Made by a program: the position numbers and the translations under genes
Part shown: piece after piece, positions 33,965 through 45,532 of the stretch
Numbering within the stretch: position 1 is the stretch's first letter
Layout of the letters: each line of letters starts with the position of its first letter
NCBI RefSeq assembly: GCF_001625215.2
Contig: NC_030383.2
Location: 1,500,779 to 1,564,778, forward strand
Length of the DNA stretch: 64,000 bases
Source of the DNA: Daucus carota subsp. sativus
Lineage: Eukaryota > Streptophyta > Magnoliopsida > Apiales > Apiaceae
Direction of reading: 5' to 3'
The notes under the pieces: model-generated
Seen by the model: the letters and a program-made list of their open reading frames with translations, nothing else
What the model was told of the DNA's origin: nothing
Database searches by the model: none

Positions 33965-35235
33965 ACTATACACAATGAAGGGAAGTATATCCATTAATTA
34001 ACAATAATATAATTGTGGAACTTCTCGTCTAAGTTAAAAATTAAAAATCCAACATAGATATTAAATTAGCATAATAAAACTAATAGTAGTTATACAATTA
34101 TACTCCCCATTTCATTAAAATTTAATAATATAATCACTGTTTAAAAAAAATCCTTATTTGACCGATTAATCCTGAATTAATTCCCTATAAGTTTGCCGAC
34201 TGTTTCAATTTTTTGAAATTGGATGGATTCTTTTAAATTTTTATTTATTGAGGTATGTATAATAATTTATTAAAATTAAAATAATATATTACTTTAAATA
34301 TGAGCAATTGTAGAACTTATGATATAATAAATATATATTTGTTATAAATAATTAATATAATAAATATTAAATAATATTTTAATATTAAAATACATTTGAT
34401 TTTCAGTTAAATTAGTTCTTCTAATTAATCTCTGATTTTCAATCAATCTTGAATCGACAGCTGAATCTATTATGTCCAATTCCAATTTTTATAATACTAA
34501 ACAATCGGTTAATGTACATATACAATATATTTATAATATTCGAGACACAAGTATAGTAATATTCAACAACTTGGAGTAGGAGACTAGGAGCTTAGAGGAT
34601 TTTCAATGGCCCTCTGAAATCATTTTTTTAAATATAATATAATATATGACTTTTATTAATTTAACACGTTGAAAAATGAAAAATGAAAAATGAAAACTCC
34701 AATACTCCTCCTCTTTGTAGTTGATTTTTATTAATATTTTATTCATATAAATGAGAGAAAAAGATGAAAAGATAGAAAAAAAATTGATGTAAAATTGGAG
34801 GAAAATAAAATATAATATTTTTGAATAAAATGTTAAAAGCTACTTGATACTTTTTATAAAAAAAAGAGAGAGATGATGAGTTTTCAAAATTTTTAAAGAA
34901 CGTTGAGCACTATTTTTGCATTTGCTTTTTAAATTTAAGAATAAGAACCTCTTTGCATTGGAGGCTTGGAGCACAGGCATGTGGTATTTTTGTGCGTTTT
35001 CTCCACCTCACTATGACTGATAGGTGTTCAGTATGATATAAGGATCATTGTTCTAAAAGTCGGTGATTAATCGGGATTAATCGCCGATTAATTGCTGTTG
35101 GGTTGGTCACCGTCTCGATTAAGCGTTAATCGGTGAAAAAAATATTTTTCTAAAAGAATCGGTTAAAGACGGGATTAATCAGTCAAAAATATTGTTAATG
35201 TTGTACTAATGTCGAAATATACTATGTATTCACAG
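33965..35235. other. AT-rich intergenic with a GATTAATCG repeat patch
   Basis: No gene is seen. At 35055-35190 the motif GATTAATCG and variants occur several times in both orientations, suggesting an eroded inverted-repeat element. Confidence 0.5.
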
Positions 35236-35244
35236 GTGAACACA

Positions 35245-35545
35245 TCTATGAAGACAACAACATTGATCTTTGGGAAGGATATCTCTCTTTAGGTCCGCCA
35301 TCCGTGTTGTGTTCCAAGTGCTATTTTGTCATGTGGAATCAGGAGCGTAACAACAAATCTAATATGAATGCACCACCCACCTTTGCATTGTGCTGCAAAA
35401 ATGGATATGTCGTTCTCCCCTATGAGGAGCATGCACCTGAACCTCTAAAATCCCTTCTTTCCACAGATTTGAGAAATAGTAAGAGAAATAGACTACGCTC
35501 TCTTACTATTAATCAGATCCGTTATGCACAAGAATAATGGATCTG
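35245..35545 (+). pseudogene. Helitron helicase-like (N-terminal) protein fragment
   Basis: An in-frame stretch from about 35245 to 35500 reads CSKCYFVMWNQERNN...PTFALCCKNGYVVLP...PEPLKSLL. It resembles the Cys-rich N-terminal region found in plant Helitron-encoded Rep/helicase proteins (pattern C..C...MW.EER.........F.LCC..G.V.LP). Only about 90 residues remain; the Rep and helicase domains are absent. It lies at the left edge of a series of host-gene fragments. Confidence 0.6.
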
Positions 35546-35989
35546 AGAAATAGTAAGAGAAATAGGCTTGGCAATGGAGGACTTTATGCAATTTATATGA
35601 CTCTCCAGGGGGAATTGTCTCGAGTCTCTGATCAACTTTATGAAAATTCCAATATCGCACGTGATGTCTTAGCAGCATAGAGGAAGAAAAATAATAAGCC
35701 TGGAATAAGACCAAGTGTGAAATATAATTAGTTCATATTCTACATAGGTAAAGATCAATTATGTTAGTGTTCTTATTTCAGAATAGTGGCTTGATGGTCT
35801 ATATATTAGGTAAGTTTCTTCATTTTTAAGTTAGTGTTCTTATTTCAGAATGATGTTTGTTTTGGCTTTTCTGGTATGCATATTCTAACTAGCTCTACCA
35901 TGTGCCCTGGGGTTTATACAAAACAATTACATGTGTCAAAGGTATGAAAATATCATAATTTCTCCATTTGTAGTATTGTACATATTTTA

Positions 35990-36215
35990 TGCTAAGAGCT
36001 AGAAGCATGTCCATTCATTTATGTCTATGCCCCTTACAAGTCTCAGATTTTTGAATGATTTTCAGGTCGCTGATCAATTCTATGGCATATTGCATAAGCA
36101 CTGCAACAAAGTGCTGATCAGTTTTATGCTATATGCAGGCTGTTAGTTGTGATGAAGCATTTTTAGATGTCCCAGATCCTAAGATTGAGGATCATCAAAG
36201 TATAAACAATGCTAA
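35990..36215 (+). pseudogene. REV1: REV1 (Y-family DNA polymerase) gene fragment, copy A
   Basis: Exon-like pieces VADQFYGILHKHCNKV (about 36066-36113) and, after an intron-like segment ending in GCAG, AVSCDEAFLDV (about 36139-36171) match the palm region of REV1. SCDE carries catalytic acidic residues of the Y-family active site. The upstream piece around 36005-36055 (ACPFIYVYAPYKSQIFE) is probably the preceding coding segment. The sequence degrades after PDPK. The same segment occurs again at 38285-38540. Confidence 0.7.
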
Positions 36216-36281
36216 TGTGTTATTGTACTGGAGTTAATTGTGCAGAGAATTTGTGCACCTTAGATCAACCATTTAAGAATT

Positions 36282-37381
36282 ATGGAGTCACTGATGAACA
36301 TTTGTAGTTCAGGTGTTTTACTGCTTTTAGCCAAGCCAAGTGCCAAAGATCCATCAGGAAAGGAGATCAATGCACTTGAGCAGCACATCAAGAACCTGCT
36401 GAGCCCCTCAACTCCATTGTTCTTCAACACCCTGGATGACCCTGCCGACTTTGTCCAAGGTTACCCGTTCAGTATGCGTGAGGGTGTCCCAACTGCTGTT
36501 TCTCATGGTCTTTGGCTTAACATTCCCGATTATGATGCCCCCACTCATCTGGTGAAGCCCAGTGAGAGAAACACTAGGTACAAAGTTAAGTTATCTTTAC
36601 TTTGAAATTTGATTGTAACGTCTGGATGTAACATCTGTTCTTTTTTGGTATGTTGATGCAGTGATGACCTTGCCGAAGGGAGCTCTCTTCCCGATGTGTG
36701 GTATGAATATGGGATTTGACCGTGAACTCATTGGGCCTGCAATATACTTTGGACTCATGGGAGATGGTCAGCCAATTAGACGTTACGATGACATGTGGGC
36801 TGGCTGGTGCATCAAGGTATTGTTTAGTTTCCTTTACACCCATATCTCCCTTTAACTGATCGTCTGAAGTCTTAATATTAATATTTCTCAAGACTTCAAA
36901 GGTTGTTACATGTAAACATAGCAGTCACTATTCTTTAATTTTCTTTTTGGTTGCCGACACTGATCATCTGTAGTCTTAATTTCCATGTTTCCTGAGAAAT
37001 TAGATGTTATATTTAAAACTTGGTAATATAACCGCACCTGCATTTAAACTACTTAAACTACTTGAGACACCTATATTCAGATTGTATTTACCTAATATCT
37101 ACCAACATTTGACATGTGTAGGTGATTTGTGACCACCTGGGTTTGGGAGTGAAGACAGGTCTGCCATACATCTGGCACAGCAAAGCAAGCAATCCCTTTG
37201 TTGACTTGAAGAAAGAATACAAAGGCATCTACTGGCAGGAAGAGATTATTCCCTTTTTCCAGGCCGCGACCCTTCCTAAGGAATGCACCACTGTTCCACA
37301 GTGCTACCTCGAGCTCTCCAAGCAAGTTAAGGCGAAGCTGAGAAAGCTTGATGAAGGTGGTAAGTTTCTTTTAAAACTCTA
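36282..37381 (+). pseudogene. UDP-arabinopyranose mutase / reversibly glycosylated polypeptide (RGP) gene fragment
   Basis: Three exon-like blocks match the C-terminal two thirds of RGP/UAM proteins, which interconvert UDP-arabinopyranose and UDP-arabinofuranose. Block one (about 36335-36577) reads [20 protein letters not shown] to VKPSERNTR. Block two (about 36651-36816) reads [17 protein letters not shown] to [10 protein letters not shown]. Block three (37122 to about 37359) reads [20 protein letters not shown] to [15 protein letters not shown]. The N-terminal half with the DXD motif is missing, four residues are lost in the YREGADF region, and the acceptor before block two appears damaged (TTTTTTGG where AG is expected). 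Introns are retained, so it is a genomic fragment and not a retrocopy. It lies between two copies of a REV1 fragment. Confidence 0.85.
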
Positions 37382-38179
37382 GCTAGATGTGAATTGGAAC
37401 ATGGAGTTGTATCTCTGTAAATTAAGGCTTAACCTAAAAAAATTTGGCCTAAAGGAGCCACTGATCATGTGTTTTTATAGAGATTTATATGAAAATTTTT
37501 GGAACGTGTATTATAGGCTGATACAGTTTCTGTAGATCAAATTGAGTCCATATCTAAAGTTTGGAGCATTGAAGGTGTATAATCCGCAATACTCATATAC
37601 GATGATCCATTTGTACTTTACTTATTTGTTTGGTGATTATTTGAATGGTCATGTGTGCTTTTTTTTTTATTATCAAAACTATGGTTTTCTTTTATGCGTA
37701 AATTCACTAATCAGATATTTATTTGCACCACATTTAAACTCTGTGCTCAGGGGATGCTATTTTCCGATTCTACTAGCACTAATGAATGTAATTTAATCAT
37801 AATTTGAAAATTATCTACATTTTTTTCTAATTCATCTACAACTTTTTCTGGGCAAATGGAATATCTATCACCAATAAATGTAATTTAATCAGAATTTGAA
37901 ATTTAGATCATGATATCATTGTAAATAGGGATATGTATCATCACAATTTATAAGTTTGTTTTAAACATCGCAATATTGAACTAATCACAATCTTTCTTAT
38001 TAGGAATAAGTATATGTACTTTCTTGACCAAAGATTGGATTGTTGTGTTCTGTTCAGGTTTGGCTGTAATGAGTAGGTTGGCTCAAAACAGGCTTAGGCA
38101 TACTGGGAATGGTTTGGAAGACACACCAGTTTATTTGGAACTTGATGAGATTTAAAAATAGAGGAGGTATCTTTGTTGC

Positions 38180-38700
38180 CCTACCATGTGCTATGAGATT
38201 TATAAAAAAACAATTACATGTGTCAAAGTGAGATATAATTAAAAATACCATAATTTCTCCAATTGTAGTACTGTACATATTTTATGCTAAGAGCTTGAAG
38301 CATGTTCTTTCATCTATGTCTATGCCCCGTATAAGTCTCAGATTTTTGAGTGATTTTCAGGTCGCTGATCAATTTTATGGCATACTCTGCAACAAAGTGC
38401 AGGTTACACCGAGTTAATTTTGTTTTCTAGCTGTAACGATATGGTTGTTTGGTACATAATACTGAACTGACAATTTAGCTATATGCAGGCTGTTAGTTGT
38501 GATGAAGGATTCTTAGATGTCTCAGATTCTAAGTTATAGGATCATCAATGTTTAGTTTCTATAATAAGGAAGGAGGTATTTGATACTACTGGTTGCAATG
38601 CAAGTGGCATTTCTGAGAACATGCTTATGGCACGCCTTGCAACTGGAAATCCTAAACCAGACGGTCAGTGCTACATCCCTCTGCTGATAAGGTATATCAG
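38180..38700 (+). pseudogene. REV1: REV1 (Y-family DNA polymerase) gene fragment, copy B
   Basis: About 350 bp repeat copy A: the ACAATTACATGTGTCAAAG flank, an ACSFIYVYAPYKSQIFE-like block, and VADQFYGIL with a deletion. Then comes AVSCDEGFLDVSDSK (about 38489-38535) and, after a stop, an extended block IIRKEVFDTTGCNASGISEN...MLMARLATGNPKPDGQCYIP (about 38560-38690), which is the adjacent REV1 palm/finger region. The TAG after DSKL and the mutated first block show it is dead. Confidence 0.78.
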
Positions 38701-39938
38701 CCACCATTTTTCTTTAATTTAATTTTGATAGATTAGAAGTGGAATTCTATGGCATACGGCATACTTCATATGAAAATACCATAATTTTTTTAATGTAGGA
38801 AGACCTTAAATATATTACTCTATGCATTTAAGTTTTAGGATTTAGCATTTAAGCTCTATGCTTCATTTGCGACGGATTTTTCTGATCTAAGATACTAGAA
38901 TATGTTGCACTGCTCCATTATGGCTTGGCATTCCACAAGTACAGGTACTTTACTGTTTAAAGCTGATTTCTCCCATAAATTGCCAGTCGCTAATGTAGCT
39001 GCTAAAAAAATGTGATGCAGTTGTAAGAGAATGCATGTCTCTTTGTGCAAAACAGCTAAACTAAACAAGGGGAGTCAGGATGAGGGTGATCCGGATACAA
39101 CCTGGAGATTGCATTCTTACTTTACAACCTATATTAAACAAGCTCACCTGGTTAAAGGGAGGCATGAAGATGTTTTAACTTGAAATAATAAACCTCATTG
39201 TTCTTTACAGTCCTGGATGTGTCGCACTTTAACTGGTTACGAAGACAATTGAGTTTGTACGTGCACGGTTGAGAGCTTAAAGTTTTGGTGCTAAGGTTTA
39301 TACATCCTTTGAGTGACATTACACAAGTTTTACTGTTTTTTACAGTTTATTGATAGATTATTATTTTCCATCAGAGACTATAGAGAACTGACATATAAGA
39401 ATTACTCTTTGGTCAAGGATAAATGTTTGAGTCTTGACCTATGTATTGTATTTTCTGTTATCCTATCCTATACTATAATGTTTTCATCTAAATTGCATCT
39501 TTTCACTCACTTTTGCTTAGTGTATAATGTTGGAGATTTTATTTTATTATTTTGAGCTAAAATGAGCATTGTTCTTTTGGTTTTTCCGATTTGGAGATTA
39601 ATACTTTGTATATTTCATGAAATATCAAGTTTTTAGTCAAGAATAGATGCTTGACCTGTGTACATTTTGTCATTGAAGAATGTTATGTTTTTGGCAAAAT
39701 TACATATTTTTCGACTCAACTTTATGTACTTTCTTTAATGTATAATGTGGAAGTTTTGATTTGATTTAATGTAATCTTCAAATAAATATTTTTGTAATTT
39801 TAATATAATTGTGAGAGTTTTCTTTATTATATCTTGACTTATAGAAAAATTGCAGAAAAAATAAATATAATATTTTATATATTTTAATTGTAAAACTAAA
39901 ACAAATTAATAGTATCATATCCGAAATATAAAAAAACA
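38700..39938. other. Intergenic with a short unidentified coding-like block
   Basis: At about 39019-39180 a plus-strand frame reads CMSLCAKQLN-like and then PDTTWRLHSYFTTYIKQ and is protein-like, but no family was recognised. The remainder is AT-rich without genes. Confidence 0.3.
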
Positions 39939-39940
39939 TA

Positions 39941-40192
39941 CTCCCTCCGTCCCACAATAAACGTCCTCTTTTTTTCCAAGTTTTTTTCACGCATTTCCAA
40001 ACTTATAAAAAACATACTTGTAGATATTATTTTTTCATATTTTTTGTTTTGTATAAAAATAGGAAGTTCAAATTTTAATACAAAATAAAAAATACGAGAA
40101 AATAATGTCTACAAGTATGTTTTTTATAAGCTTGGAAATGCGTGAAAAAAACTTGAAAAAAAAAGAGGACGTTTATTATGGGATGGAAGGAG
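39941..40192. mobile_element. Stowaway MITE, almost perfect foldback
   Basis: The ends are CTCCCTCCGTCCCACAATAA and the inverse, with TA on both sides (39939-39940 and 40193-40194). About 100 bp at each end are nearly perfect inverted copies (CGTCCTCTTTTTTTCCAAG...), leaving a short loop. Confidence 0.9.
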
Positions 40193-41891
40193 TAATAATT
40201 AAGAGGATTTTAGCCCGCGTAGCAAAGAATTCGAACATTCACAAGCATATTTAACATGACTCACGTATCTTCGATCAAATAATCGAAAAAACACTTTTTA
40301 CACAATTTTCCTAATTTTTCCTAACTTGGCCTTAATCCCTTTTTTAAAAATTTGTTATTTCTTTCAAAAAAAAAAATTTGTTATTTCAAATTTCGTTTAG
40401 ACGTAAATATTAGTTAATAAAACATAAATTCACAAATTTTATAAGATATTTAGAAACAATGACGCCAGCAACCTATCCATTGTTTAATCTATAACACAGT
40501 TAATCACATTTATTAAAAAGTAATATGTTTTGTTAAAATACTAAAAATAAAATGTATTACTATATACATATATTTTATAATGTAGAGCATATCACAAACT
40601 TAAAATCGATTGCAAAGAATATTAATTTTACAAATTTTTTTTATCTCATTTATACTAGAGTACGACTAATATGTTTCGACAAAATATGATACGAAAAAGT
40701 ATTAGTAAGCATATTAATCATTAATATCTGATAAATGTTTATTTTTTTTAAATAATAAACTATTCAAAAGTAACGAAGGTCTTAGCAAGCGTAGCGCGAC
40801 ATAATATATTTTGAATTTAACAGTGTTTTATCGAAGCAGTATACACACATGTCTAATTTTTTATCATTTTTAAATTTAACGAAGTTAATAAAATTAATAA
40901 ATTTTTACGAGGGTCTAAGCACCGCTTGGCATGTCACAAAATTCCTTAAGATTTAACAGTGTTTATCACTGTGATATACACACATATCTAATTCTCTTAA
41001 ATTTTTTGAATTTAATGAAGTTAATAAAATTAATATATTTTTACGAAGGTCCCCGCACGCGTAGCGCGGGCATTCTTAATGAGCGCAATGCCCATTTAGC
41101 TTTTTACCCACGGGTTGTCCATATTTTACCCAATTCGTACTCAAAAAAACCCGTTGCGGATGACCCGTTTTATAAAAATACCCGAAATATAACCGATATA
41201 CCCAACCCATGTATTAAACTTGCCTTCTTGACGGGCATTGAATGCCAATTTATTCCATTTTCTTCTAATTTCGGCAATTTAACAAAGACAATGGAAAGTG
41301 CATGTAATCCGGGATATATGATCTGCTATGTCTGTTTCTTTTCAAAATTCAAATTCAAAGTTTTATATATTTTTATCAAAGAGTAATCTTTGTGGTTTTA
41401 TGATTTGATTTTGGAAGATAGACTCATCAGATATGGATTCATGATCGCAGCAGGCAATGAATAATCATTCAAGCACAAGTAGCTACCCGAGAAACCTGCG
41501 TTTAAAATATTCGAGAGCCTGTATGCTAGGCTACCTGTGAAATCTATTCTAATGTATTGTCTTTGCTGAATGCTAATGTGTAGGTCACAAGAGAAATAAA
41601 GAAAGTCAAGTAGAGAGAGCTTCTTCACTGGTATCACCTTAACCATTCCCTGAAATTCATACGACCAACCATGTATTTGCCACTGAGTTGTACTTGAATT
41701 AGGAATACCGCGTGTTTGTTTTTTGGACTCACGGTTAGCATAATCTAGCAGGTAGTCGAGAACATGCATCCGGTAATGCGTTAGATTCATTTCTTCAAAG
41801 ACGCCTGGAAAATATTAAGAAACTTATTCTTTTGTATATTGGAATTATAAATTGTATTTTGGTAGCGTAAATTTTTAGTTTTTTAATATTA
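40193..41891. other. AT-rich repeat region with GCGTAGCGCG motifs
   Basis: Copies of a (C)GCGTAGCGCGGGC-like motif occur near 40215, 40785, 40915 (degenerate) and 41050, suggesting nested or tandem Helitron-like 3' ends. ACCCG-rich sequence at 41100-41200 resembles the hAT MITE at 54816. A 130-codon minus-strand ORF at 41398-41790 has protein-like composition but no recognised domain. Confidence 0.4.
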
Positions 41892-43662
41892 TACTAGCTT
41901 ATAGCCCGTGCAAGGCACGAGAGCTTTTTAATTATTTATAAATTTTTTAAATATATTTTAAATGGTGTAAAAAAAATTATTTTATAATAATAAATTAAAA
42001 TTATATGTATCATGCCAAAGTATTAAATTCTTTCTATCAAATTTTAAATTATTTTAAGTAAAATATGTGACGCCAACTCCTATTAGATTATATAATGTGA
42101 TTTAAATATTTTTCTAAAAAATTTTATGGTTCGAGATTAAAATTGATAAACACAATTTGTTTTGAATCAAGAAGATGAATCATAAACATGCAATAACATG
42201 GTAGAATTTGGATTAAGAAAAAGTTTTTGTAATCGTTCCTCACATAAATCGGGCTTATTAATTTAAAAATATATTAGATAAAAATAATTTTGTGACGGTG
42301 CGATTTATATGATTCTACAAATAAAATTGGTAGAAAATATTTATTTTGGATTAAAAAAATCATAAACACATGAAATACAGAATTTGTTTTGAATTCAGGA
42401 AAGGATTATAAACATGCAAGTAGATTTCAGTTGTTTTATGAAACAGATGTTATTTTTCTTCTAATCTAACGGTGTTTATTTGTTCAATATACGATCCGAT
42501 GGATAAAGATAATTTTGTGACGGTGCGATTTATACGATTCTACACTTAAATTTTGTAGGAAATATTTATTTTGGATTAAAAAAACCAAAAACACATGAAA
42601 CACAGAATTTGTTTTAGATTCAGAAAAGGAATTATAAACATGTAAGTAGATGTCAGTTTCCTTATAGAACAGAATTTAATTTTGTTCTAATCTAACAGTG
42701 CTTATTTATTCAATATACGATCCAAGATAAGCTTTTGGACCATAGGACCATGCGACCAAATTATCTCCCTTACGCTTATTATATATAAGTATATAATAAG
42801 TATTAGTTTTTTTATTCACTTTCAAATTTAAATTTAATATTATATGCAAACATAACTCAAGTCCAACAAATCAACATAATCAAGAATGATAAGAATCATA
42901 ATTGTAATTTTCAATTAAATTTTACAATTATGATCCAATTACTAATATTATTCCCTTAAATATTTTATTTTATTACTAATTATATCAAAAATAAAAATGC
43001 TATATCAAATATATTATTTAATACCAAAATCTAATATTAAATTTTTATTAAAAGGTAAAAAAAAATTAAGATTGTTCCGACCAATATTTTGTTAGCATTA
43101 AATTCCAATTTTCATATAATCGTGTTATATGAGTGATTAAATTCTAAATTTTCACTTACTTTAAAATTTAATTTAATTATAGAAGTCAATAAATATAAAA
43201 AATCAAGAATTATAAGATAATATTGTTAAATTTTAAGTAATAACTGTTAGAATTAACATAGAATTTTAGTTATCATATTTAACAAAATTCTTAAAATGAA
43301 ACTCTCACTTACGTTACAATTAAACTTAAAATTTTGTGCAGACATAACTTAACGTTTGATAACCAGGAATCTAGAATCTAGAATTTTAAAAAAAATACTA
43401 TAATATATAAAAATTAATAAGTATGATTTAGGTACAAATATTACTTTCACTATATTTTGTTAGCATAAATCTCAATATTTAACGGTGAATACTATATATC
43501 CCAAATAACTAATTTTTGATGATTCAGTACCTGTAAATAAACATAATATGCTAAATAAAGATTTAAAATCTAATGTTAATATTGATTTAATTTATTTTCC
43601 GACTTTATTTTAATGAAAATTTTAATATTACCCACACGCGAAGCGCGGGCATAATTCCCTAG
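41892..43662 (+). mobile_element. Putative non-autonomous Helitron
   Basis: The left side carries TACTAGCTTATAGCCCGTGC and a GCAAGGCACG palindrome. The right side ends with the palindrome CACGCGAAGCGCGGG, then nine bases, then CTAG and T. A GC-rich hairpin shortly before a CTRR terminus is the Helitron 3' signature; the expected 5' TC is not evident. An internal direct duplication of about 225 bp (about 42274-42498 and 42499-42725) contains the block AATTTTGTGACGGTGCGATT. No proteins are encoded. Confidence 0.5.
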
Positions 43663-43712
43663 TTTATGAAATCTATGTTAATAAATATGTAAGAAGAAAT
43701 CTATATGTATTA

Positions 43713-43941
43713 CTCCCTCTATCCCAAATTAGATGATCTCGTTGACTTTGGACACACAATTTAAAATTCTTGACCCCATAGCTATATGACTTATTTCTAA
43801 AATTTTATTTTTACAAATAAAAATTAAAATATGAAATTTTCATTTACAAAAGAAAAAAAATAAAAAATAAATTTCGAAAGTAGACGGTCAATGCTTACGT
43901 GTCCAAAGTCAACTAGCTCATTTAATTTGGGATGAAAGTAG
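43713..43941. mobile_element. Stowaway MITE
   Basis: The ends are CTCCCTCTATCCCAAATTAG and the inverted CTAATTTGGGATGAAAGTAG-like terminus, flanked by TA (43711-43712 and 43942-43943). Confidence 0.75.
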
Positions 43942-44086
43942 TAAAATATTTGTTGATTGATTTGTGTTCGAATTAGTATAGATGCTATATGTTACCATAA
44001 TTTGATGATACAGCACAAATCAAGCAAATCAAATATTTTAATACATATCGATGGTATACATACATACATACTTGCGCACTATAAAT

Positions 44087-44815
44087 TAGGGGTGTCAAAC
44101 GGATAAAACGGATACGGATTTGCCCATATCCGTATCCGTATCCGCCTACTTAAAATCGGATCCGGATACGGATACGGATATGCAAATTTTAGAATAATAA
44201 GATCCGTATCCTTATCCGGCCGGATATTATCCGGATACGGATAATATCCGTATCCGCTTTTTTAAACATCACCAAAAATCAAATATACATTCTGAGATTA
44301 ATTAAAAAAACATATTTTGAACCGTTCAACAACAAATGTATACCGAGTCAGAAATTAATAACATACTTTAACAGAAGTTTGGGCATTCAGACCAAATATT
44401 TTGAAACAAAATATTAATTTTAACAACTTAAAATCACAAAACAACACTATTCGCAACAATTTTAAAAAGAAAAAGCTTGATGAAGATAGTTCCATTTTCT
44501 CCATTTGCAAGATACTTAATGTTTCTTTTTTATTTTAAATATTAATTCTTTTTCAAAATTTATATGATAAAATAAAAAATATAAGTAACTAATAAATTTA
44601 TATAAGTATTATTATATACATATAATAATAATTTCGGATACGGATATTTTCGGATACGGATACACCTATATCCATATCCGTATCCGCAAACCCCGGATTC
44701 GAATACGGATAATATCCGTTTTATTCCGGATACGAATTATATCCGTTTTTTCTCGAATATGGTAACGGATTTTTCGGACGGATATCGGATCTTTCGAATT
44801 TTTTTGACAGCCCTA
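44087..44815. mobile_element. hAT MITE with GGATAC repeats, inserted at a TATA-like sequence
   Basis: The ends are TAGGGGTGTCAAA and TTTGACAGCCCTA. The exact 8-bp direct repeat CTATAAAT flanks both sides (44079-44086 and 44816-44823). Both terminal parts are built of reiterated GGATACGGATA/TATCCGTATCC units, so long hairpins are possible. The interior is AT-rich with no transposase. Confidence 0.88.
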
Positions 44816-44824
44816 CTATAAATA
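44816..44824 (+). promoter_or_regulatory. Putative TATA box of the plus-strand AGO4-type gene
   Basis: CTATAAATA lies 0.7 kb before the first coding ATG, followed by a C-rich TACACTCCACCTCACAG stretch that looks like a transcription start. It is also the right-hand target-site duplication of the hAT insertion; a second copy (CTATAAAT) is left 730 bp upstream. Promoter function is inferred. Confidence 0.45.
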
Positions 44825-44904
44825 ATACACTCCACCTCACAGATGTCTCTGTCTCGGTCCGTTGGCACTTGAATACTATATATTCGAGTTTGCTATTTTT
44901 CTTA

Positions 44905-45118
44905 GGTATCATTCTAGGTCTTGGTCTTGATCATCTTTAACTCTCCTTACTGATGACTTGTGAGTTGTTCTAATATATAGTATTTTTCGATTTTTCCAGA
45001 GGTATCATTCTATGTCTTGATATTGATCATCTTTAAAACTCTTTAGTGATGACTTGTGAGTTGTTCTAATATATACTTAGTATTTTTCGATTTTTCCAGT
45101 GGTATCATTGGATGTCTC
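44905..45118 (+). repeat. Tandem repeat with splice-acceptor-like ends in the AGO4-type 5' region
   Basis: Units at 44905-45000 and 45001-45100, and the start of a third, each begin GGTATCATT and end TATTTTTCGATTTTTCCAG. Each boundary has the pattern of a pyrimidine tract, CAG and then GGT, so the repeat multiplies a possible 3' splice site in the 5' UTR intron. Confidence 0.75.
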
Positions 45119-45532
45119 TCTAGTCTTAATTATCTTGTTTATGTTGTTTAGCACGCCACTTTTGCTTTTTTTGGGTGATACTTCTTGCATTTTCTTTATT
45201 TTATTCAAGTTTTTTGGTGATATTTGCGTGGTTTTTGTTGTTTCAAATTTGATAATTAGTGATGATTTGTGAGTTTTTGTAGTGTTATAATGTTAATTTT
45301 GTTGCAATCCTAGTCAGTGATTTTTGTTGTGTTTAGATTTATTATTGTTTTGAAAAACTCAGTTTGAGATTTTTGTGTTTTCAGTGTGCTTGGGGAGATT
45401 TTTGTCTGTGTATAGTATTCTTGCATCTGTTTATATTGCTATGATAGCACTGAAGTGGCTATTACTGTTATAAATCACTTATGTTGTACTTATGTTGTCT
45501 ATGGAATATTTCTTTTTATGCAGAAAGTGATA

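Noticed and set aside
41100-41386. Coding region suggested by ORF 40931-41386
   Set aside because: Its ACCCG-rich part matches MITE-type repeat sequence and no protein family fits.
41398-41790. 130-codon minus-strand ORF
   Set aside because: Composition is plausible for a protein, but no family is recognised, there is no neighbouring exon structure, and it is inside a repeat-rich region; kept only as a remark.
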